Positions 1 to 9,294 of a stretch of 64,000 nucleotides of DNA are shown here, one piece after another. This DNA is from Qipengyuania intermedia (GTDB taxonomy: Bacteria; Pseudomonadota; Alphaproteobacteria; Sphingomonadales; Sphingomonadaceae): assembly GCF_019711615.1 (NCBI RefSeq), contig NZ_JAIGNS010000001.1, positions 620,001 through 684,000 of the forward strand, written 5' to 3'. The translations under genes and the position numbers were made by a program. The first letter of the stretch is position 1. Each line of letters opens with the position of its first letter. The notes below the pieces were generated by a model. That model had not been told where the DNA came from, searched no databases, and worked only from the letters and a program-made list of their open reading frames with translations.

Positions 1-216
1 AGCGGATACGTCTATTTCGAAATGAGTGGCCGGATCATGGAAGTGCATGATCGCACCGACACGATGATCGATGCCACTTTCGACACCACCTACGCGGATA
101 CCCCGACGAGCGAGCGGCGCGATTTCGCGCTGCAGGGCGACGGGACGCTCGCTATCAATCTCGATGACGGCGACGGGACGATGCAGGTCGTCCAGTACCG
201 CCGTTGCCCGGAGTAA
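1..216 (+). CDS. C-terminal end of an unidentified protein (5' truncated by the window edge)
   Basis: The frame is open from base 1 and ends at TAA 214-216, giving about 71 residues of a C-terminus. The start lies outside the window. The fragment is rich in Asp and Thr, has a short motif RDFALQGDGTLAINL, and one Cys four residues from the end. I recognise no family. It lies 4 bp upstream of a lipoprotein gene in a tight same-strand run, so it is probably part of that operon. Because the N-terminus is missing, neither export nor function can be judged. Confidence 0.6.
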   Translation, partial: SGYVYFEMSGRIMEVHDRTDTMIDATFDTTYADTPTSERRDFALQGDGTLAINLDDGDGTMQVVQYRRCPE

Positions 217-220
217 GCCC

Positions 221-709
221 ATGCGTATCATCTCGAGCATTGCCGCCCTCGCCTCTCTCGCTCTCGTCGCAGCCTGCACAGAGCCGGTCGAAGACAGGCC
301 GGAGCCGGAAGAGACCATGATGCCGGTCGAACCCGGTGGCGGCATCGGTGACGGGGCCACTCCGCTGCCCGAACTTCTCGGCACGGAAATACCGGAGGCT
401 CTGCACGGGCGCTGGGGCCTCGTGCCGGCCGATTGCACCTCGACCCGGGGAGATGCCAAGGGCCCCATCACCATCGACGCAGAGCGCATCGAATTCTACG
501 AATCGCGCGCCGTCGTGGACGAGATCGAGGATCAGAACACCGGCATGATCCGCGCCCGCTTCGCGTTCACCGGCGAAGGCCAGGAATGGACCCGCGATAT
601 CGAGTGGCGGCTCTCGGAAGACGGCGCGAAGCTCATGCGTTCCGAAACTGGCGAAGATGCGCTCGACGAACCTCTGAGCTATACGAAGTGCGAAACCGAA
701 GGAGAGTGA
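221..709 (+). CDS. Putative lipoprotein of unknown function
   Basis: 162 residues. The N-terminus is a lipoprotein signal: MRII, a hydrophobic stretch, then lipobox LVAAC with the lipidated Cys at about residue 19. An acidic/proline-rich linker (EPVEDRPEPEE) follows, then a compact C-terminal domain containing HGRWGLVPADC, GPITIDAERIEFYES and a final Cys (SYTKC); the two Cys could form a disulfide in the periplasm. I chose ATG 221 because it directly precedes the signal sequence, whereas longer in-frame starts would bury it. It sits between the partial gene at 1-216 and the I78-like lipoprotein. The domain looks like a small ligand-binding barrel, but I cannot name a function. Confidence 0.7.
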   Translation: MRIISSIAALASLALVAACTEPVEDRPEPEETMMPVEPGGGIGDGATPLPELLGTEIPEALHGRWGLVPADCTSTRGDAKGPITIDAERIEFYESRAVVDEIEDQNTGMIRARFAFTGEGQEWTRDIEWRLSEDGAKLMRSETGEDALDEPLSYTKCETEGE

Positions 710-711
710 CG

Positions 712-1005
712 ATGAAAGCCGTTCTTGCGATTTGCGCCGCCCTGCCGCTGGCAGCCTGCGCCACCGCCTATGAGGGGGCTGAGGCCCCCGCCGCGGCCGC
801 CGGCACCTGCGATGCTGCACCCGTGCAATATCATGTCGGGCACGAGGCGACTTCGGACATGGGCGCGGCAATCCTTGCAGAAAGCGGCGCGCGGACCCTG
901 CGCTGGGGCCCGCCGGACTCCGCATGGACGATGGATTACCGCGAAGACCGTGCGAACGTGCGGTACGATCGCGACATGAAGATCACCGCGGTCACCTGCG
1001 GATGA
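712..1005 (+). CDS. Peptidase inhibitor I78 family lipoprotein
   Basis: 97 residues. The signal peptide ends in lipobox LPLAAC (Cys at about 15), followed by an Ala/Pro-rich spacer. The mature domain shows the I78 inhibitor pattern: a Cys near the start (GTCDAAP), VGHEATSDMGAAI, a Gly-Ala-Arg turn, a WTMDYREDRANVRYD block and a terminal CG. I78 proteins are small inhibitors of serine proteases; Cys at both ends of the domain fits a stabilising disulfide. The gene starts 2 bp after the preceding lipoprotein gene and its TGA overlaps the ATG of ridA (ATGA), so all three are probably co-translated. The target protease cannot be deduced. Confidence 0.75.
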   Translation: MKAVLAICAALPLAACATAYEGAEAPAAAAGTCDAAPVQYHVGHEATSDMGAAILAESGARTLRWGPPDSAWTMDYREDRANVRYDRDMKITAVTCG

Positions 1006-1391
1006 GCGAGCGGCAACGGGCGTCCACGGGATCGCCGTTCGAGGATCAATTCGGTTTCTGCCGCGCGGTAAGGGACGGTGACCGCATCGTGGTCGCCGGC
1101 ACGGGCCCGATCGAGGACGACGGGTCGAGCACCGCAGGCGATGCCACCGCACAGGCCGCGCGCTGCTGCACACTGATCGTCCGGGCAATCGAGCAACTCG
1201 GCGGCTCGGCTGCGGATGTCGTGCGCACCCGCATGTTCCTCACCGATTTCGACGACCAGGCCGCCGTCGGCGAGGTTCATGCGCGCTTTTTCGGCGATGC
1301 CAAACCGGCCGCAACGATGGTCGGCTGCGCATGGCTTTGCCGCAAGGAATGGAAAGTCGAATTCGAGGCGGAAGCAATCGTTAAAGGCTGA
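1002..1391 (+). CDS. RidA/YjgF-family protein
   Basis: 129 residues, typical for the Rid/YjgF/UK114 family. Family members hydrolyse reactive enamines/imines released by PLP enzymes, or serve related deaminase roles. Visible features are FGFCRAVRDGDRIVVAGTGP at the start, the conserved VVRTRMFLTDF segment, and the closing PAATMVGCAWL-EFEAEAI. The canonical RidA catalytic Arg block (N-R-x-C-V near the end) is not obvious, so this is more likely a divergent Rid subgroup than strict RidA. It overlaps the upstream inhibitor gene by 4 bp and lies 48 bp before the valine operon. Cytoplasmic; no signal peptide. Confidence 0.85.
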   Translation: MSERQRASTGSPFEDQFGFCRAVRDGDRIVVAGTGPIEDDGSSTAGDATAQAARCCTLIVRAIEQLGGSAADVVRTRMFLTDFDDQAAVGEVHARFFGDAKPAATMVGCAWLCRKEWKVEFEAEAIVKG

Positions 1392-1439
1392 GGCCGCCCA
1401 CCCCTTCCCTTGCCCCCGCGAGAGGTTTAGAGCGCCCCC

Positions 1440-2585
1440 ATGACAGGACAATTCCAGCTTACCGAAGAGCAGCTCGCGATCCAGGAAATGGCGCAGCGCT
1501 TCACCGCCGATAACATCACGCCCTTCGCCGGCGAATGGGATGAGAAGAGCCATTTCCCGCGCGACGTGATCAAGAGCACCGCCGAACTCGGCTTCGGCGC
1601 GATCTACGTCTCGGAGGAAAGCGGCGGCATCGGCCTCGGGCGTCTCGAAGCCGCGCTGATCATGGAAGCCATGGCATATGGCTGCCCGACGACCAGCGCC
1701 TTCATCTCGATCCACAACATGGCGAGCTGGATGATCGACCAGTTCGGATCGCAGGACGTGAAGGACCGCTACCTTCCCGACCTCGTCAGCATGGAAAAGA
1801 TCGCCAGCTACTGCCTGACCGAACCCGGCAGCGGCTCCGACGCAGCCGGCCTCAAGACCAGCGCCGTCCTGGATGGCGACCATTACGTTTTGAACGGCAC
1901 CAAGCAGTTCATCTCGGGCGGCGGCGTCAACGACGTCTACGTCACCATGGTCCGCACCTCCGATCACAAGACCAAGGGCATCACCTGCCTGGTGATCGAC
2001 AAGGACACTCCCGGCGTATCCTTCGGCAAGCCGGAAAAGAAGCTCGGCTGGAATGCCTCGCCCACCGCTCAGGTCATCTTCGAAGATGCGCGCGTACCCG
2101 TCGCCAACCGCGTCGGTGACGAGGGCGAAGGGTTCCGTTTCGCGATGATGGGCCTCGACGGCGGACGCCTTAACATCGGGGCCTGCTCGCTCGGCGGTGC
2201 GCAGCGCTGCCTCGACGAGGCCGTCGCCTATACCAAGGACCGCAAGCAGTTCGACACGCCGATCGCCGACTTCCAGAACACGCAGTTCATGCTCGCGGAC
2301 ATGGCGACCGACCTCGAAGCCTCGCGCGCGCTGCTCTATCTAGCGGCCGCCAAGGTGACCGACAACGCGCCCGACAAGTCGCGCTTTTCCGCCATGGCCA
2401 AGCGCCTTGCGACCGACAATGGCAGCAAGATCGTCAACGACGCGCTGCAGCTGTTCGGCGGCTATGGCTATTTGAAGGAATACCCGATCGAGCGGTTCTG
2501 GCGCGACCTGCGCGTCCACTCGATCCTCGAAGGCACGAACCAGGTCATGCGCATGATCGTGGGCCGTGACCTCCTGCGCCAGTGA
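1440..2585 (+). CDS. Isobutyryl-CoA dehydrogenase-type acyl-CoA dehydrogenase
   Basis: 381 residues, full length for an acyl-CoA dehydrogenase. Flavoenzyme that would oxidise isobutyryl-CoA to methacrylyl-CoA, passing electrons to ETF. Helical N-domain at 1-120 (TEEQLAIQEMAQRF), the beta-domain with FAD-binding CLTEPGSGSDAAGL near 130, and a C-terminal helical domain with the catalytic-base region ILEGTNQVMR and QLFGGYGYLKEYPIER. The substrate is assigned from similarity to the ACAD8 group and from the neighbours: hydratase, 3-hydroxyisobutyryl-CoA hydrolase and 3-hydroxyisobutyrate dehydrogenase follow in order. ATG 1440 aligns with the family start. Its last bases overlap the next gene (GTGA). 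A short-branched-chain dehydrogenase role remains possible. Confidence 0.88.
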   Translation: MTGQFQLTEEQLAIQEMAQRFTADNITPFAGEWDEKSHFPRDVIKSTAELGFGAIYVSEESGGIGLGRLEAALIMEAMAYGCPTTSAFISIHNMASWMIDQFGSQDVKDRYLPDLVSMEKIASYCLTEPGSGSDAAGLKTSAVLDGDHYVLNGTKQFISGGGVNDVYVTMVRTSDHKTKGITCLVIDKDTPGVSFGKPEKKLGWNASPTAQVIFEDARVPVANRVGDEGEGFRFAMMGLDGGRLNIGACSLGGAQRCLDEAVAYTKDRKQFDTPIADFQNTQFMLADMATDLEASRALLYLAAAKVTDNAPDKSRFSAMAKRLATDNGSKIVNDALQLFGGYGYLKEYPIERFWRDLRVHSILEGTNQVMRMIVGRDLLRQ

Positions 2586-3649
2586 GCACCGACATGACTG
2601 ACGACATTCTCATCCATACCCATGGCCGCGTCGGCCATATCAGCCTCAACCGTCCGAAGGCGCTGCACGCGCTGACGCTCGACATGTGCCACGCGATGAG
2701 CGCGGCGCTTACCGAGTGGGCGAATGACGACGCCATCGAAGCGGTCATCCTCGACCATTCCGAAGGGCGCGGTTTCTGCGCGGGCGGCGATATCAACCTG
2801 CTGCGCCATTCCGCCCTGAATGATGGCGGCAAGAGCGGCCGCAAGTTCTTCCATGACGAGTACCAGCTCAACCACCAGATGATGACCTATGGAAAGCCCA
2901 TCGTGGCCTTCATGGACGGCATCACCATGGGCGGCGGCGTGGGCATCGCCCTGCCCTGCACCTATCGCGTCGCGACCGAGAACACCCGTTTCGCCATGCC
3001 CGAAACCGGCATCGGCCTGTTCCCGGACGTCGGCGGCGGCTGGCATCTCTCGCGCCTCGGCGGGCGGCTCGGCGAATTCCTTGCGCTGACCGGCGCACGG
3101 CTCGACGGGGCGGAATGCCTCTGGGCCGGTATCGCAACGCATTACGTGCCGAGCGAAATGATCCCCGAGGTCAAGGCGCGCATCATCGACAAGCCCGACC
3201 GTATCCGCGGCATCCTGTCCGAACCGGTCGGCACCCCGCCCAAGGCACGGATCGAGGGCAATGCCGACAAGATCGCGAAGCACTTCGCCTCCGATCGCTA
3301 TGAAGACATTCTCGCCAGCCTCGAAAAAGCGGCGGCCGACGGTGACGAATGGGCCGCCAAGGAACGCGACACGCTCGGCACCAAAAGCCCCCAGACCTGC
3401 AAGGTCGCGCTGCGCCAGCTGGCGACCAGCCGCGAGCTCGACAGTTTCGCCGACAATATGGCGATGGAATACCGCATCGCCAGCCGCGTGCTGACGCGCC
3501 CCGACTTTGCCGAGGGCGTGCGTGCAGTCATCGTGGACAAAACCAACGACCCCAAATGGGATCCGGCTACGCCCGAGGGCGTGAGCGAAGAACTGCTCGA
3601 CAGCATCTTCGCCCCGCTTCCCGCAGACGAGGAATGGAAACCCCTATGA
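2582..3649 (+). CDS. 3-hydroxyisobutyryl-CoA hydrolase (enoyl-CoA hydratase/isomerase family)
   Basis: 355 residues from the GTG start at 2582; an ATG at 2594 ([11 protein letters not shown]) is an equally good alternative. This crotonase-superfamily enzyme releases free 3-hydroxyisobutyrate from its CoA ester in valine breakdown. Seen: [13 protein letters not shown], oxyanion-hole segments [13 protein letters not shown] and [18 protein letters not shown], then [20 protein letters not shown], which marks the hydrolase (HIBCH) branch, and a long C-terminal extension beyond about residue 260 absent from plain hydratases. It overlaps the dehydrogenase upstream and the hydratase downstream by 3-4 bp, so the operon is translationally coupled. 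Confidence 0.88.
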   Translation: MSTDMTDDILIHTHGRVGHISLNRPKALHALTLDMCHAMSAALTEWANDDAIEAVILDHSEGRGFCAGGDINLLRHSALNDGGKSGRKFFHDEYQLNHQMMTYGKPIVAFMDGITMGGGVGIALPCTYRVATENTRFAMPETGIGLFPDVGGGWHLSRLGGRLGEFLALTGARLDGAECLWAGIATHYVPSEMIPEVKARIIDKPDRIRGILSEPVGTPPKARIEGNADKIAKHFASDRYEDILASLEKAAADGDEWAAKERDTLGTKSPQTCKVALRQLATSRELDSFADNMAMEYRIASRVLTRPDFAEGVRAVIVDKTNDPKWDPATPEGVSEELLDSIFAPLPADEEWKPL

Positions 3650-4428
3650 GTTACGAGACCATCACCGTCGAACAGCGTGACGCGGTTACGCTGATCACGC
3701 TCAACCGCCCCAAGGCCCTCAATGCGCTGAACAGCAAGGTGCTGGAAGAGCTGACCGAGGCGTTCGCCGCCTACCAGGCCGACAGCAGCCAGCTGTGCGC
3801 CGTGCTCACCGGTTCGGGCGACAAGGCCTTTGCCGCCGGTGCTGACATCAAGGAAATGAGCGAGAAGGCGGCTGCCGACTTCTATCTCGAAGATTTCTTT
3901 TCGCCCTGGACCAGCGAGATCGTGAAGAAGACCCGCAAGCCGTGGATCGCCGCGGTGAACGGCTTTGCGCTGGGCGGCGGGTGCGAGCTTGCCATGATGG
4001 CGGACTTCATCATCGCGAGCGAGAACGCCAAGTTCGGCCAGCCCGAGATCAAGCTGGGCGTTGCCCCCGGCATGGGCGGCTCGCAGCGCCTGACCAAGGC
4101 GATCGGCAAGTCGAAGGCGATGGAAATGTGCCTGACGGGCCGCATGATGGGCGCTGAGGAAGCCGAACGCAGCAACCTCGTCGCGCGCGTGGTGCCGCAT
4201 GACGAACTGCTCGACGATGCGATGAAGACCGCCGCGCAGATCGCCGCGATGCCGCCAATGGCTGCCATCGCGAACAAGGAAATGGTCAACGCCGCTTTCG
4301 AGACCAGCCTCGACCAGGGCCTGGTCATCGAACGCCGCATCTTCCAGATTCTCACCGCGAGCGAGGACAAGAAGGAAGGCATGGCCGCCTTCGTCGAAAA
4401 GCGCGAGGGCAAGTGGAAGGGTAGGTAA
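3646..4428 (+). CDS. Enoyl-CoA hydratase
   Basis: 260 residues, the usual size for a short-chain enoyl-CoA hydratase. It would add water to methacrylyl-CoA in the valine pathway and probably to other short enoyl-CoAs. Features: [17 protein letters not shown], oxyanion segments [13 protein letters not shown] and [16 protein letters not shown], the two catalytic glutamates expected in GGCELAMM and [16 protein letters not shown], and the C-terminal [11 protein letters not shown] helix. ATG 3646 overlaps the preceding TGA (ATGA). The stop codon shares one base with the ATG of the next gene. Confidence 0.9.
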   Translation: MSYETITVEQRDAVTLITLNRPKALNALNSKVLEELTEAFAAYQADSSQLCAVLTGSGDKAFAAGADIKEMSEKAAADFYLEDFFSPWTSEIVKKTRKPWIAAVNGFALGGGCELAMMADFIIASENAKFGQPEIKLGVAPGMGGSQRLTKAIGKSKAMEMCLTGRMMGAEEAERSNLVARVVPHDELLDDAMKTAAQIAAMPPMAAIANKEMVNAAFETSLDQGLVIERRIFQILTASEDKKEGMAAFVEKREGKWKGR

Positions 4429-4688
4429 TGAGCCCGGAAATCTATCCGCTGATTGGCCTCGTATGTGGCCTTGTTGGGGGATGGATATGGGAAAATGTGA
4501 TACCAGGCGGGATTGCTGCGATAGCGATAGCGCTCCTTGCGGGATTGATCGCGACGGCGCCTTCCAGCTTTGACGGGCTAGGCCTCTTGATGGTCGTCCT
4601 TGGCACAATCCTGGCCGGTCTCATGTCCTTCTTCGGCACCGTCACAGGCACCCGCCTGAAAGAATATTTCGAGAGGAAATCAGAATGA
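4428..4688 (+). CDS. Small three-helix membrane protein inside the valine operon
   Basis: 86 residues and almost entirely hydrophobic: three probable membrane helices at about 5-25 (IGLVCGLVGGWIW), 28-45 (GIAAIAIALLAGLIA) and 50-72 (GLLMVVLGTILAGLMSFFG), followed by a charged cytoplasmic tail TRLKEYFERKSE. The Gly-rich helices resemble small GlsB/YeaQ-type membrane proteins, but the match is not strong enough to name a family. It overlaps the hydratase stop by 1 base and mmsB by 4 bases, so it is translated as part of the operon although the pathway needs no membrane protein. Function unknown. Confidence 0.75.
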   Translation: MSPEIYPLIGLVCGLVGGWIWENVIPGGIAAIAIALLAGLIATAPSSFDGLGLLMVVLGTILAGLMSFFGTVTGTRLKEYFERKSE

Positions 4689-5551
4689 AAATCGCCTTCA
4701 TCGGCCTCGGCAATATGGGCGGAGGGATGGCCGCGAACCTCGTCAAGGCGGGGCACAACGTGCTCGCCTTCGATCTCGACGAGGAAGCGCGACAGAAGGC
4801 CGACGATGCCGGGTGCACGACCTTCAGCGAGCCTGAGTGGGCTGTCGAAGATACCGAAGCCGTGGTGACCATGCTTCCCAATGGCGGGATCGTGAAGTCG
4901 GTCTACGAAGGCAGCGTGATCGGCAAGGCACCCGAAGGCGCAGTCCTGCTCGATTGTTCGACCATCGATGTCGCCACAGCCAAGGAGGTGATCGCCAAGG
5001 CCGAAGCTGCCGGATACGACATGGTCGACGCCCCCGTTTCGGGCGGGATCGCGGCGGCCAATGGCGGTACGCTCACCTTCATGGTCGGCGGGACCGAAAA
5101 CGCATTCGGGCGCGCCGAAGAGGTGCTTCAGGCGATGGGCAAGGCGGTCATTCACGCAGGCGATGCAGGCGCGGGACAGACGGCAAAGATCTGCAACAAC
5201 ATGCTGCTCGCTATCTCGATGATCGGGACTGCCGAAGCGATGAAGATGGCCGAAAAGCTCGGTCTCGACCCGCAGAAGTTCTACGAGATCAGCTCGCAGT
5301 CCTCAGGCTATTGCTGGTCGCTTAACGCATATACGCCGATGCCCGGCGTGGGCGTCGAAAGCCCGGCGGACAATGACTACAAGGGCGGCTTCGCCACGGC
5401 GCTGATGCTGAAGGACCTGCGCCTCGCGATGGATGCGGCAAAGGACGTCGATGCGACCACCGTGCTCGGCGCGAAAGCGGCGGAAATCTACGAGGAACTC
5501 GCCAAGGAACACGGCGGCCTCGATTTCTCCGCGGTGATCAAGACGCTCTGA
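4685..5551 (+). CDS. mmsB: 3-hydroxyisobutyrate dehydrogenase
   Basis: 288 residues. NAD-dependent oxidation of 3-hydroxyisobutyrate to methylmalonate semialdehyde. N-terminal Rossmann motif FIGLGNMGGGMAANL (residues 4-18), FDLDEEA at the end of beta-2, substrate-binding DAPVSGGIAAANGGTLTFMVGG near 115-136, and catalytic-Lys segment GAGQTAKICNNMLL near 160-173. The C-terminal helical domain ends KEHGGLDFSAVIK. It is the last gene of the valine operon. The next enzyme, methylmalonate-semialdehyde dehydrogenase (MmsA), is not in the window. Its last 14 bp overlap the convergent Nmad3-like gene. Confidence 0.93.
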   Translation: MKIAFIGLGNMGGGMAANLVKAGHNVLAFDLDEEARQKADDAGCTTFSEPEWAVEDTEAVVTMLPNGGIVKSVYEGSVIGKAPEGAVLLDCSTIDVATAKEVIAKAEAAGYDMVDAPVSGGIAAANGGTLTFMVGGTENAFGRAEEVLQAMGKAVIHAGDAGAGQTAKICNNMLLAISMIGTAEAMKMAEKLGLDPQKFYEISSQSSGYCWSLNAYTPMPGVGVESPADNDYKGGFATALMLKDLRLAMDAAKDVDATTVLGAKAAEIYEELAKEHGGLDFSAVIKTL

Positions 5552-6272
5552 GGTCTTCCAGCACCTCCGCGAGCCATTCGCGCGGGGCTTTGCGGCGACC
5601 GATGTCGGCGACGAACTCTTGGCCGCGCGCGACGCTCTTCAGCCTGCGTCCGCGAAGCCAGCGATCCGCACGGTCGTGATAGGTCAGCCCGCCGCGCTTT
5701 AGCCAGGAGGGCCGGTTCCACAGCGATGGCGGCCCTTCCTCGACCGTGAGCCGCAATGCGGGTGAGGCGCGGTTGGCCGTGCCACCCGGCCCGACATAGA
5801 GGCAGTCGTTGCTGCCGTGCATGGCCAGCGCGTGGGGGTGGTGATGAGCGCGAAATTCATCGCGCTCCTCATCGTTGCAGCTGGCGAGGTGAACCGTGCG
5901 CTTCACCTCCATCCAGCCGAAGATGCGGTGATGGGGCTCGCCGGTGTCCTCTTCGCGGAAGAGGCCGAAGAACAGGAAGATATCGCCCACGCCGACACCC
6001 TGGTTGGCGAGATGGGTCTGCGCCGCGCCGACCTGCCCGAAGATGCAGGTGCCATCGCCCGTGAACATCGGGTCGTGGTGGCACAGGTCCGCCTCGCCGA
6101 GCTTGCCACGGCTGGCTGCCTTCGCATGTTCGCCCAGCCGGAGCGCGCCATAGCTCGTGTTCGAGGCAGCGCCGGCGGGAATCGGCAGGCTAACAGGCAC
6201 ACCGTCCACGATAGGCGATGCACCGCCACCTGCCGCGCTGTCGAAGCCCTTGCGGCTGAAGACGATCTTCAT
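5538..6272 (-). CDS. Nmad3-like conserved protein at the end of the gcv operon
   Basis: 244 residues, no signal peptide. The N-terminus MKIVFSRKGFDSAAGG followed by a Ser-Pro-Ile motif is the hallmark I associate with the 'nucleotide modification associated domain 3' family (named from genome-context analysis of DNA-base modification systems; biochemistry unknown as far as I know). Other visible conserved features: LCHHDPMFTGDGTCIFGQVG, GDIFLFFGLFRE, HRIFGWMEV, HPHALAMHGSNDCLYVG and RPSWLKRGGLTYHD. Many His/Asp residues suggest an enzyme. It starts 16 bp after gcvPB on the same strand, so co-transcription with glycine cleavage is likely. No DNA-modification genes are visible nearby, so a role in that process is doubtful here. 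Family call moderate, function unknown. Confidence 0.6.
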   Translation of the reverse strand: MKIVFSRKGFDSAAGGGASPIVDGVPVSLPIPAGAASNTSYGALRLGEHAKAASRGKLGEADLCHHDPMFTGDGTCIFGQVGAAQTHLANQGVGVGDIFLFFGLFREEDTGEPHHRIFGWMEVKRTVHLASCNDEERDEFRAHHHPHALAMHGSNDCLYVGPGGTANRASPALRLTVEEGPPSLWNRPSWLKRGGLTYHDRADRWLRGRRLKSVARGQEFVADIGRRKAPREWLAEVLEDLRAS

Positions 6273-6288
6273 GACCGCCGCCCGGCGA

Positions 6289-7896
6289 TCAACGTCCGCC
6301 CTGCTCGCTCATCGTCGGTTGGCCCGAAGGCGCCACCGGCTCCTCATACGCCAGCACCGGCTTGCGCGCGGCGAGCGTTTCGTCGAGGCGGCGGCGCGGT
6401 GCGTAGTGCGGCGCAGTCTTCAGCGTCGCATCGCCGGCCTTCGCCCGTTCCGCCACGCTACGCAGCGCGGCGATGAACTGGTCGAGCGCGGCCTTGCTCT
6501 CGGTCTCGGTCGGCTCGATCAGCATCGCGCCATGCACCACCAGCGGGAAGTACATGGTCATCGGATGATAGCCCTCGTCGATCAGCCCCTTGGCAAGATC
6601 GAGCGTCGAGATGTCCTCGGCAAAACCGGCGTCGGAGAACAGCGCCTCGTGCATGCAGGGCCCGCTCGGCCCGAAGGGCGCATCGAGCACGTCGTCGAGA
6701 CTGCGCAGAACGTAATTGGCGTTGAGCACGGCGTCCTCGGCGACCTGCTTCAGCCCGTCCGCACCGTGGCTGAGCATATAGGTCAGCGCGCGGGTGAACA
6801 TGCCCATCTGCCCATGGAACGCGGTCATGCGGCCAAAGGATTGTGTGTGTCCGTACTGGTCTGCGTTTTCTTCTTCTACGAGGTGCACCTCGCCATCCTT
6901 GCCGCGAACCACGTAGGGAAGCGGGCCAAACGGCGCGAGTGCCTCAGACAGCACGACCGGGCCGGAACCGGGTCCACCGCCGCCATGCGGGGTCGAGAAC
7001 GTCTTGTGCAGGTTAATATGCATCGCATCGACGCCGAGGTCGCCGGGGCGGACCTTGCCGACAATGGCGTTGAAGTTCGCGCCGTCGCAATAGACGAAGC
7101 CGCCAACTGCGTGCACCGCGTCCGAGATCGCCTTCATGTCGCGCTCGAACAGGCCGCAGGTATTGGGGTTGGTGATCATCACCGCGGCCACATCGGGGCC
7201 GAGGCGAGCCTTCAACGCTTCGAGATCGACGCGGCCTTCGGCGGTCGCGGGAATATCCTCGACCTCGTACCCTGCGAAGGCTGCGGTCGCCGGATTGGTG
7301 CCGTGCGCACTTTCGGGGACCAGCACGACCTTGCGCGCATCGCCGCGCGCTTCAAGCGCGGCGCGGATGCAAAGGATGCCGCACAATTCGCCATGCGCGC
7401 CTGCCTTGGGGCTCATCGCGACGCCGTGCATGCCGGTGAGGTCGATCAGCCAGTTTGCAAGCTCGTTGATGACTTCAAGCGCACCGCGCACGGTCTGGAC
7501 CGGCTGAAGCGGATGGACGTCGGCGAAGCCGGGCATGCGCGCGACCTTCTCGTTGAGGCGCGGGTTATGCTTCATCGTGCAACTGCCCAGCGGGAAGAAG
7601 CCGAGATCGATGCCGTAGTTCTGGCGTGACAGCCGCGTGTAGTGGCGCACCGCCTCAGGTTCGGAGAGGCCCGGCAGGCCGATCGCCTCTGCGCGGTCCA
7701 TGCCTCCGAGACGCGTTGCCGCGCCCGCAGGTTCGGGGAGGTCGACGCCGGTCGTCTCGACGTGGCCGATTTCGAAGAGCAACGGCTCTTCGAGCATCAG
7801 CGCGCGGTTGCCGGTGACGGTGTCGGGTCCACTCATCGCATTGTGATCTTCGACCGGGGTGCCGGGCTTCCAGCCGGACTGGTTAGGAGCGCTCAT
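6289..7896 (-). CDS. gcvPB: Glycine dehydrogenase (decarboxylating) subunit 2, P-protein
   Basis: 535 residues. This is the PLP-bearing half of a split P-protein; it decarboxylates glycine and passes the aminomethyl group to the lipoyl arm of GcvH. The PLP-lysine segment [18 protein letters not shown] is present, with [31 protein letters not shown] and [11 protein letters not shown] typical of the C-terminal half of single-chain GcvP. The first 30 or so residues ([18 protein letters not shown]) are a low-complexity extension; several internal Met could also serve as start, but ATG 7896 overlaps the gcvPA stop (ATGA), supporting it. Cytoplasmic. Confidence 0.95.
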   Translation of the reverse strand: MSAPNQSGWKPGTPVEDHNAMSGPDTVTGNRALMLEEPLLFEIGHVETTGVDLPEPAGAATRLGGMDRAEAIGLPGLSEPEAVRHYTRLSRQNYGIDLGFFPLGSCTMKHNPRLNEKVARMPGFADVHPLQPVQTVRGALEVINELANWLIDLTGMHGVAMSPKAGAHGELCGILCIRAALEARGDARKVVLVPESAHGTNPATAAFAGYEVEDIPATAEGRVDLEALKARLGPDVAAVMITNPNTCGLFERDMKAISDAVHAVGGFVYCDGANFNAIVGKVRPGDLGVDAMHINLHKTFSTPHGGGGPGSGPVVLSEALAPFGPLPYVVRGKDGEVHLVEEENADQYGHTQSFGRMTAFHGQMGMFTRALTYMLSHGADGLKQVAEDAVLNANYVLRSLDDVLDAPFGPSGPCMHEALFSDAGFAEDISTLDLAKGLIDEGYHPMTMYFPLVVHGAMLIEPTETESKAALDQFIAALRSVAERAKAGDATLKTAPHYAPRRRLDETLAARKPVLAYEEPVAPSGQPTMSEQGGR

Positions 7897-9260
7897 GACA
7901 GCACCTCCTCGAGAGCGGAGGCAAGGGTTTCGATGTCCTCCTCGGTGGTGGTTTCGGTGACGGCCACCAGCAGGCCGTCGGCCAGGTCGGCATTGTCCGG
8001 GAACAGCCGGCCGAGCGATACGCCGGCGAGGATGTCCCGCTCTGCCAGCTTGCGCACGACTGCCCGTGCATCGGTGCCGAGCCGGACCGTGAATTCGTTG
8101 AAGAAGCTGTCGTTGAGGACGCTCACGCCCGGCACCTTTGCTAGCCGGTCGGCGGCGTGGCAGGCCAGGCGGTGGTTCTCCATCGCCAGGCGGCGCAGGC
8201 CCTTCTCGCCGAGCAGCGTAATATGCACGCTGAATGCCAGCGCACAGAGGCCGGAATTCGTGCAGATATTCGACGTCGCTTTCTCACGGCGGATATGCTG
8301 TTCGCGCGTCGATAGCGTCAGGACGAAGCCGCGCTTGCCTTCCGCGTCGACGGTCTCACCGCACAGGCGGCCCGGCATCTGGCGCACGTGCTTCGGGCTG
8401 GTGACCGCAAAGAGGCCGAGATACGGGCCGCCGAACTGGAGGCCGACGCCGAGCGACTGCCCTTCGCCGACGACGATATCCGCACCCATTTCGCCGGGCG
8501 ACTTGATCGCACCGAGAGCGACCGGCTCCGTGTTGACGACGATCAGCAGCGCGCCCTTTTCATGCGCCGCATCGGCGATGGGCTGCAGGTCGCTCACGCG
8601 GCCGAGGATGTCGGGATACTGGACGACCACGCAGCTGGTGTCGTCGTCGATCCGTGCGATCAGCCCGTAATTGTCGGGCTGAGCCTGCAAGGCGGGGCTC
8701 GCATGTGCGATCTCGTCTTCGGTGAACTTGGCCATGGTCTTCACGACCTCGGCATAGTGGGGGTGCAATGCGCCCGACAGCACGACCTTGCGCTTCTTCC
8801 CGCGCGCGACGCGGCTGGCCATTGCCACCGCTTCCCAGCAGGCAGTCGAGCCATCGTACATCGAGGCATTGGCCACGTGGCAACCATAGAGCCGCGCGAC
8901 CTGCGTCTGGAATTCGAACAGCATCTGCAAGGTTCCCTGCGCGATTTCCGGCTGGTAGGGCGTATAGGCGGTCAGGAATTCACCGCGCTGGATGATGTGA
9001 TCGACGCTGGCCGGGACGTGGTGCTTGTACGCCCCTGCCCCAAGGAAAAACGCTGCATCGGACGCTGCAAGATTCTTCTTCGACAGCCGCCGCATGTGCT
9101 TTTCGACTGCCATTTCGCTGGCGTGCATGGGCAGGCCCTCGATCGGGCCGGTCAGCCGTGCCTCCTCGGGTACGTCGGAAAACAGCGCGTCCACATCGGG
9201 CGCACCGATCGTCTCAAGCATTGCCGAACGATCGGCTTCGGTAAGCGGCAGATAACGCAT
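7893..9260 (-). CDS. gcvPA: Glycine dehydrogenase (decarboxylating) subunit 1, P-protein
   Basis: 455 residues, standard for GcvPA. It forms the alpha2beta2 P-protein with GcvPB. Features: the start [33 protein letters not shown] near 90, [35 protein letters not shown] and the PNIC-like [17 protein letters not shown]. As expected, this subunit lacks the PLP lysine loop found in GcvPB. The gene begins 34 bp after gcvH and overlaps gcvPB by 4 bp. Confidence 0.95.
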   Translation of the reverse strand: MRYLPLTEADRSAMLETIGAPDVDALFSDVPEEARLTGPIEGLPMHASEMAVEKHMRRLSKKNLAASDAAFFLGAGAYKHHVPASVDHIIQRGEFLTAYTPYQPEIAQGTLQMLFEFQTQVARLYGCHVANASMYDGSTACWEAVAMASRVARGKKRKVVLSGALHPHYAEVVKTMAKFTEDEIAHASPALQAQPDNYGLIARIDDDTSCVVVQYPDILGRVSDLQPIADAAHEKGALLIVVNTEPVALGAIKSPGEMGADIVVGEGQSLGVGLQFGGPYLGLFAVTSPKHVRQMPGRLCGETVDAEGKRGFVLTLSTREQHIRREKATSNICTNSGLCALAFSVHITLLGEKGLRRLAMENHRLACHAADRLAKVPGVSVLNDSFFNEFTVRLGTDARAVVRKLAERDILAGVSLGRLFPDNADLADGLLVAVTETTTEEDIETLASALEEVLS

Positions 9261-9294
9261 TGAATAACCCCTGGCGCCCGGTCGGGCGTTTAGA

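Noticed and set aside
936-1967. A 343-codon minus-strand frame across ridA and the dehydrogenase start
   Set aside because: Spans two well-supported plus-strand genes and shows no family motif.
6157-7629. A 490-codon plus-strand open frame opposite gcvPB
   Set aside because: Opposite a clear P-protein with its PLP motif; translation is Arg/His/Val-rich, typical of antisense shadow frames.
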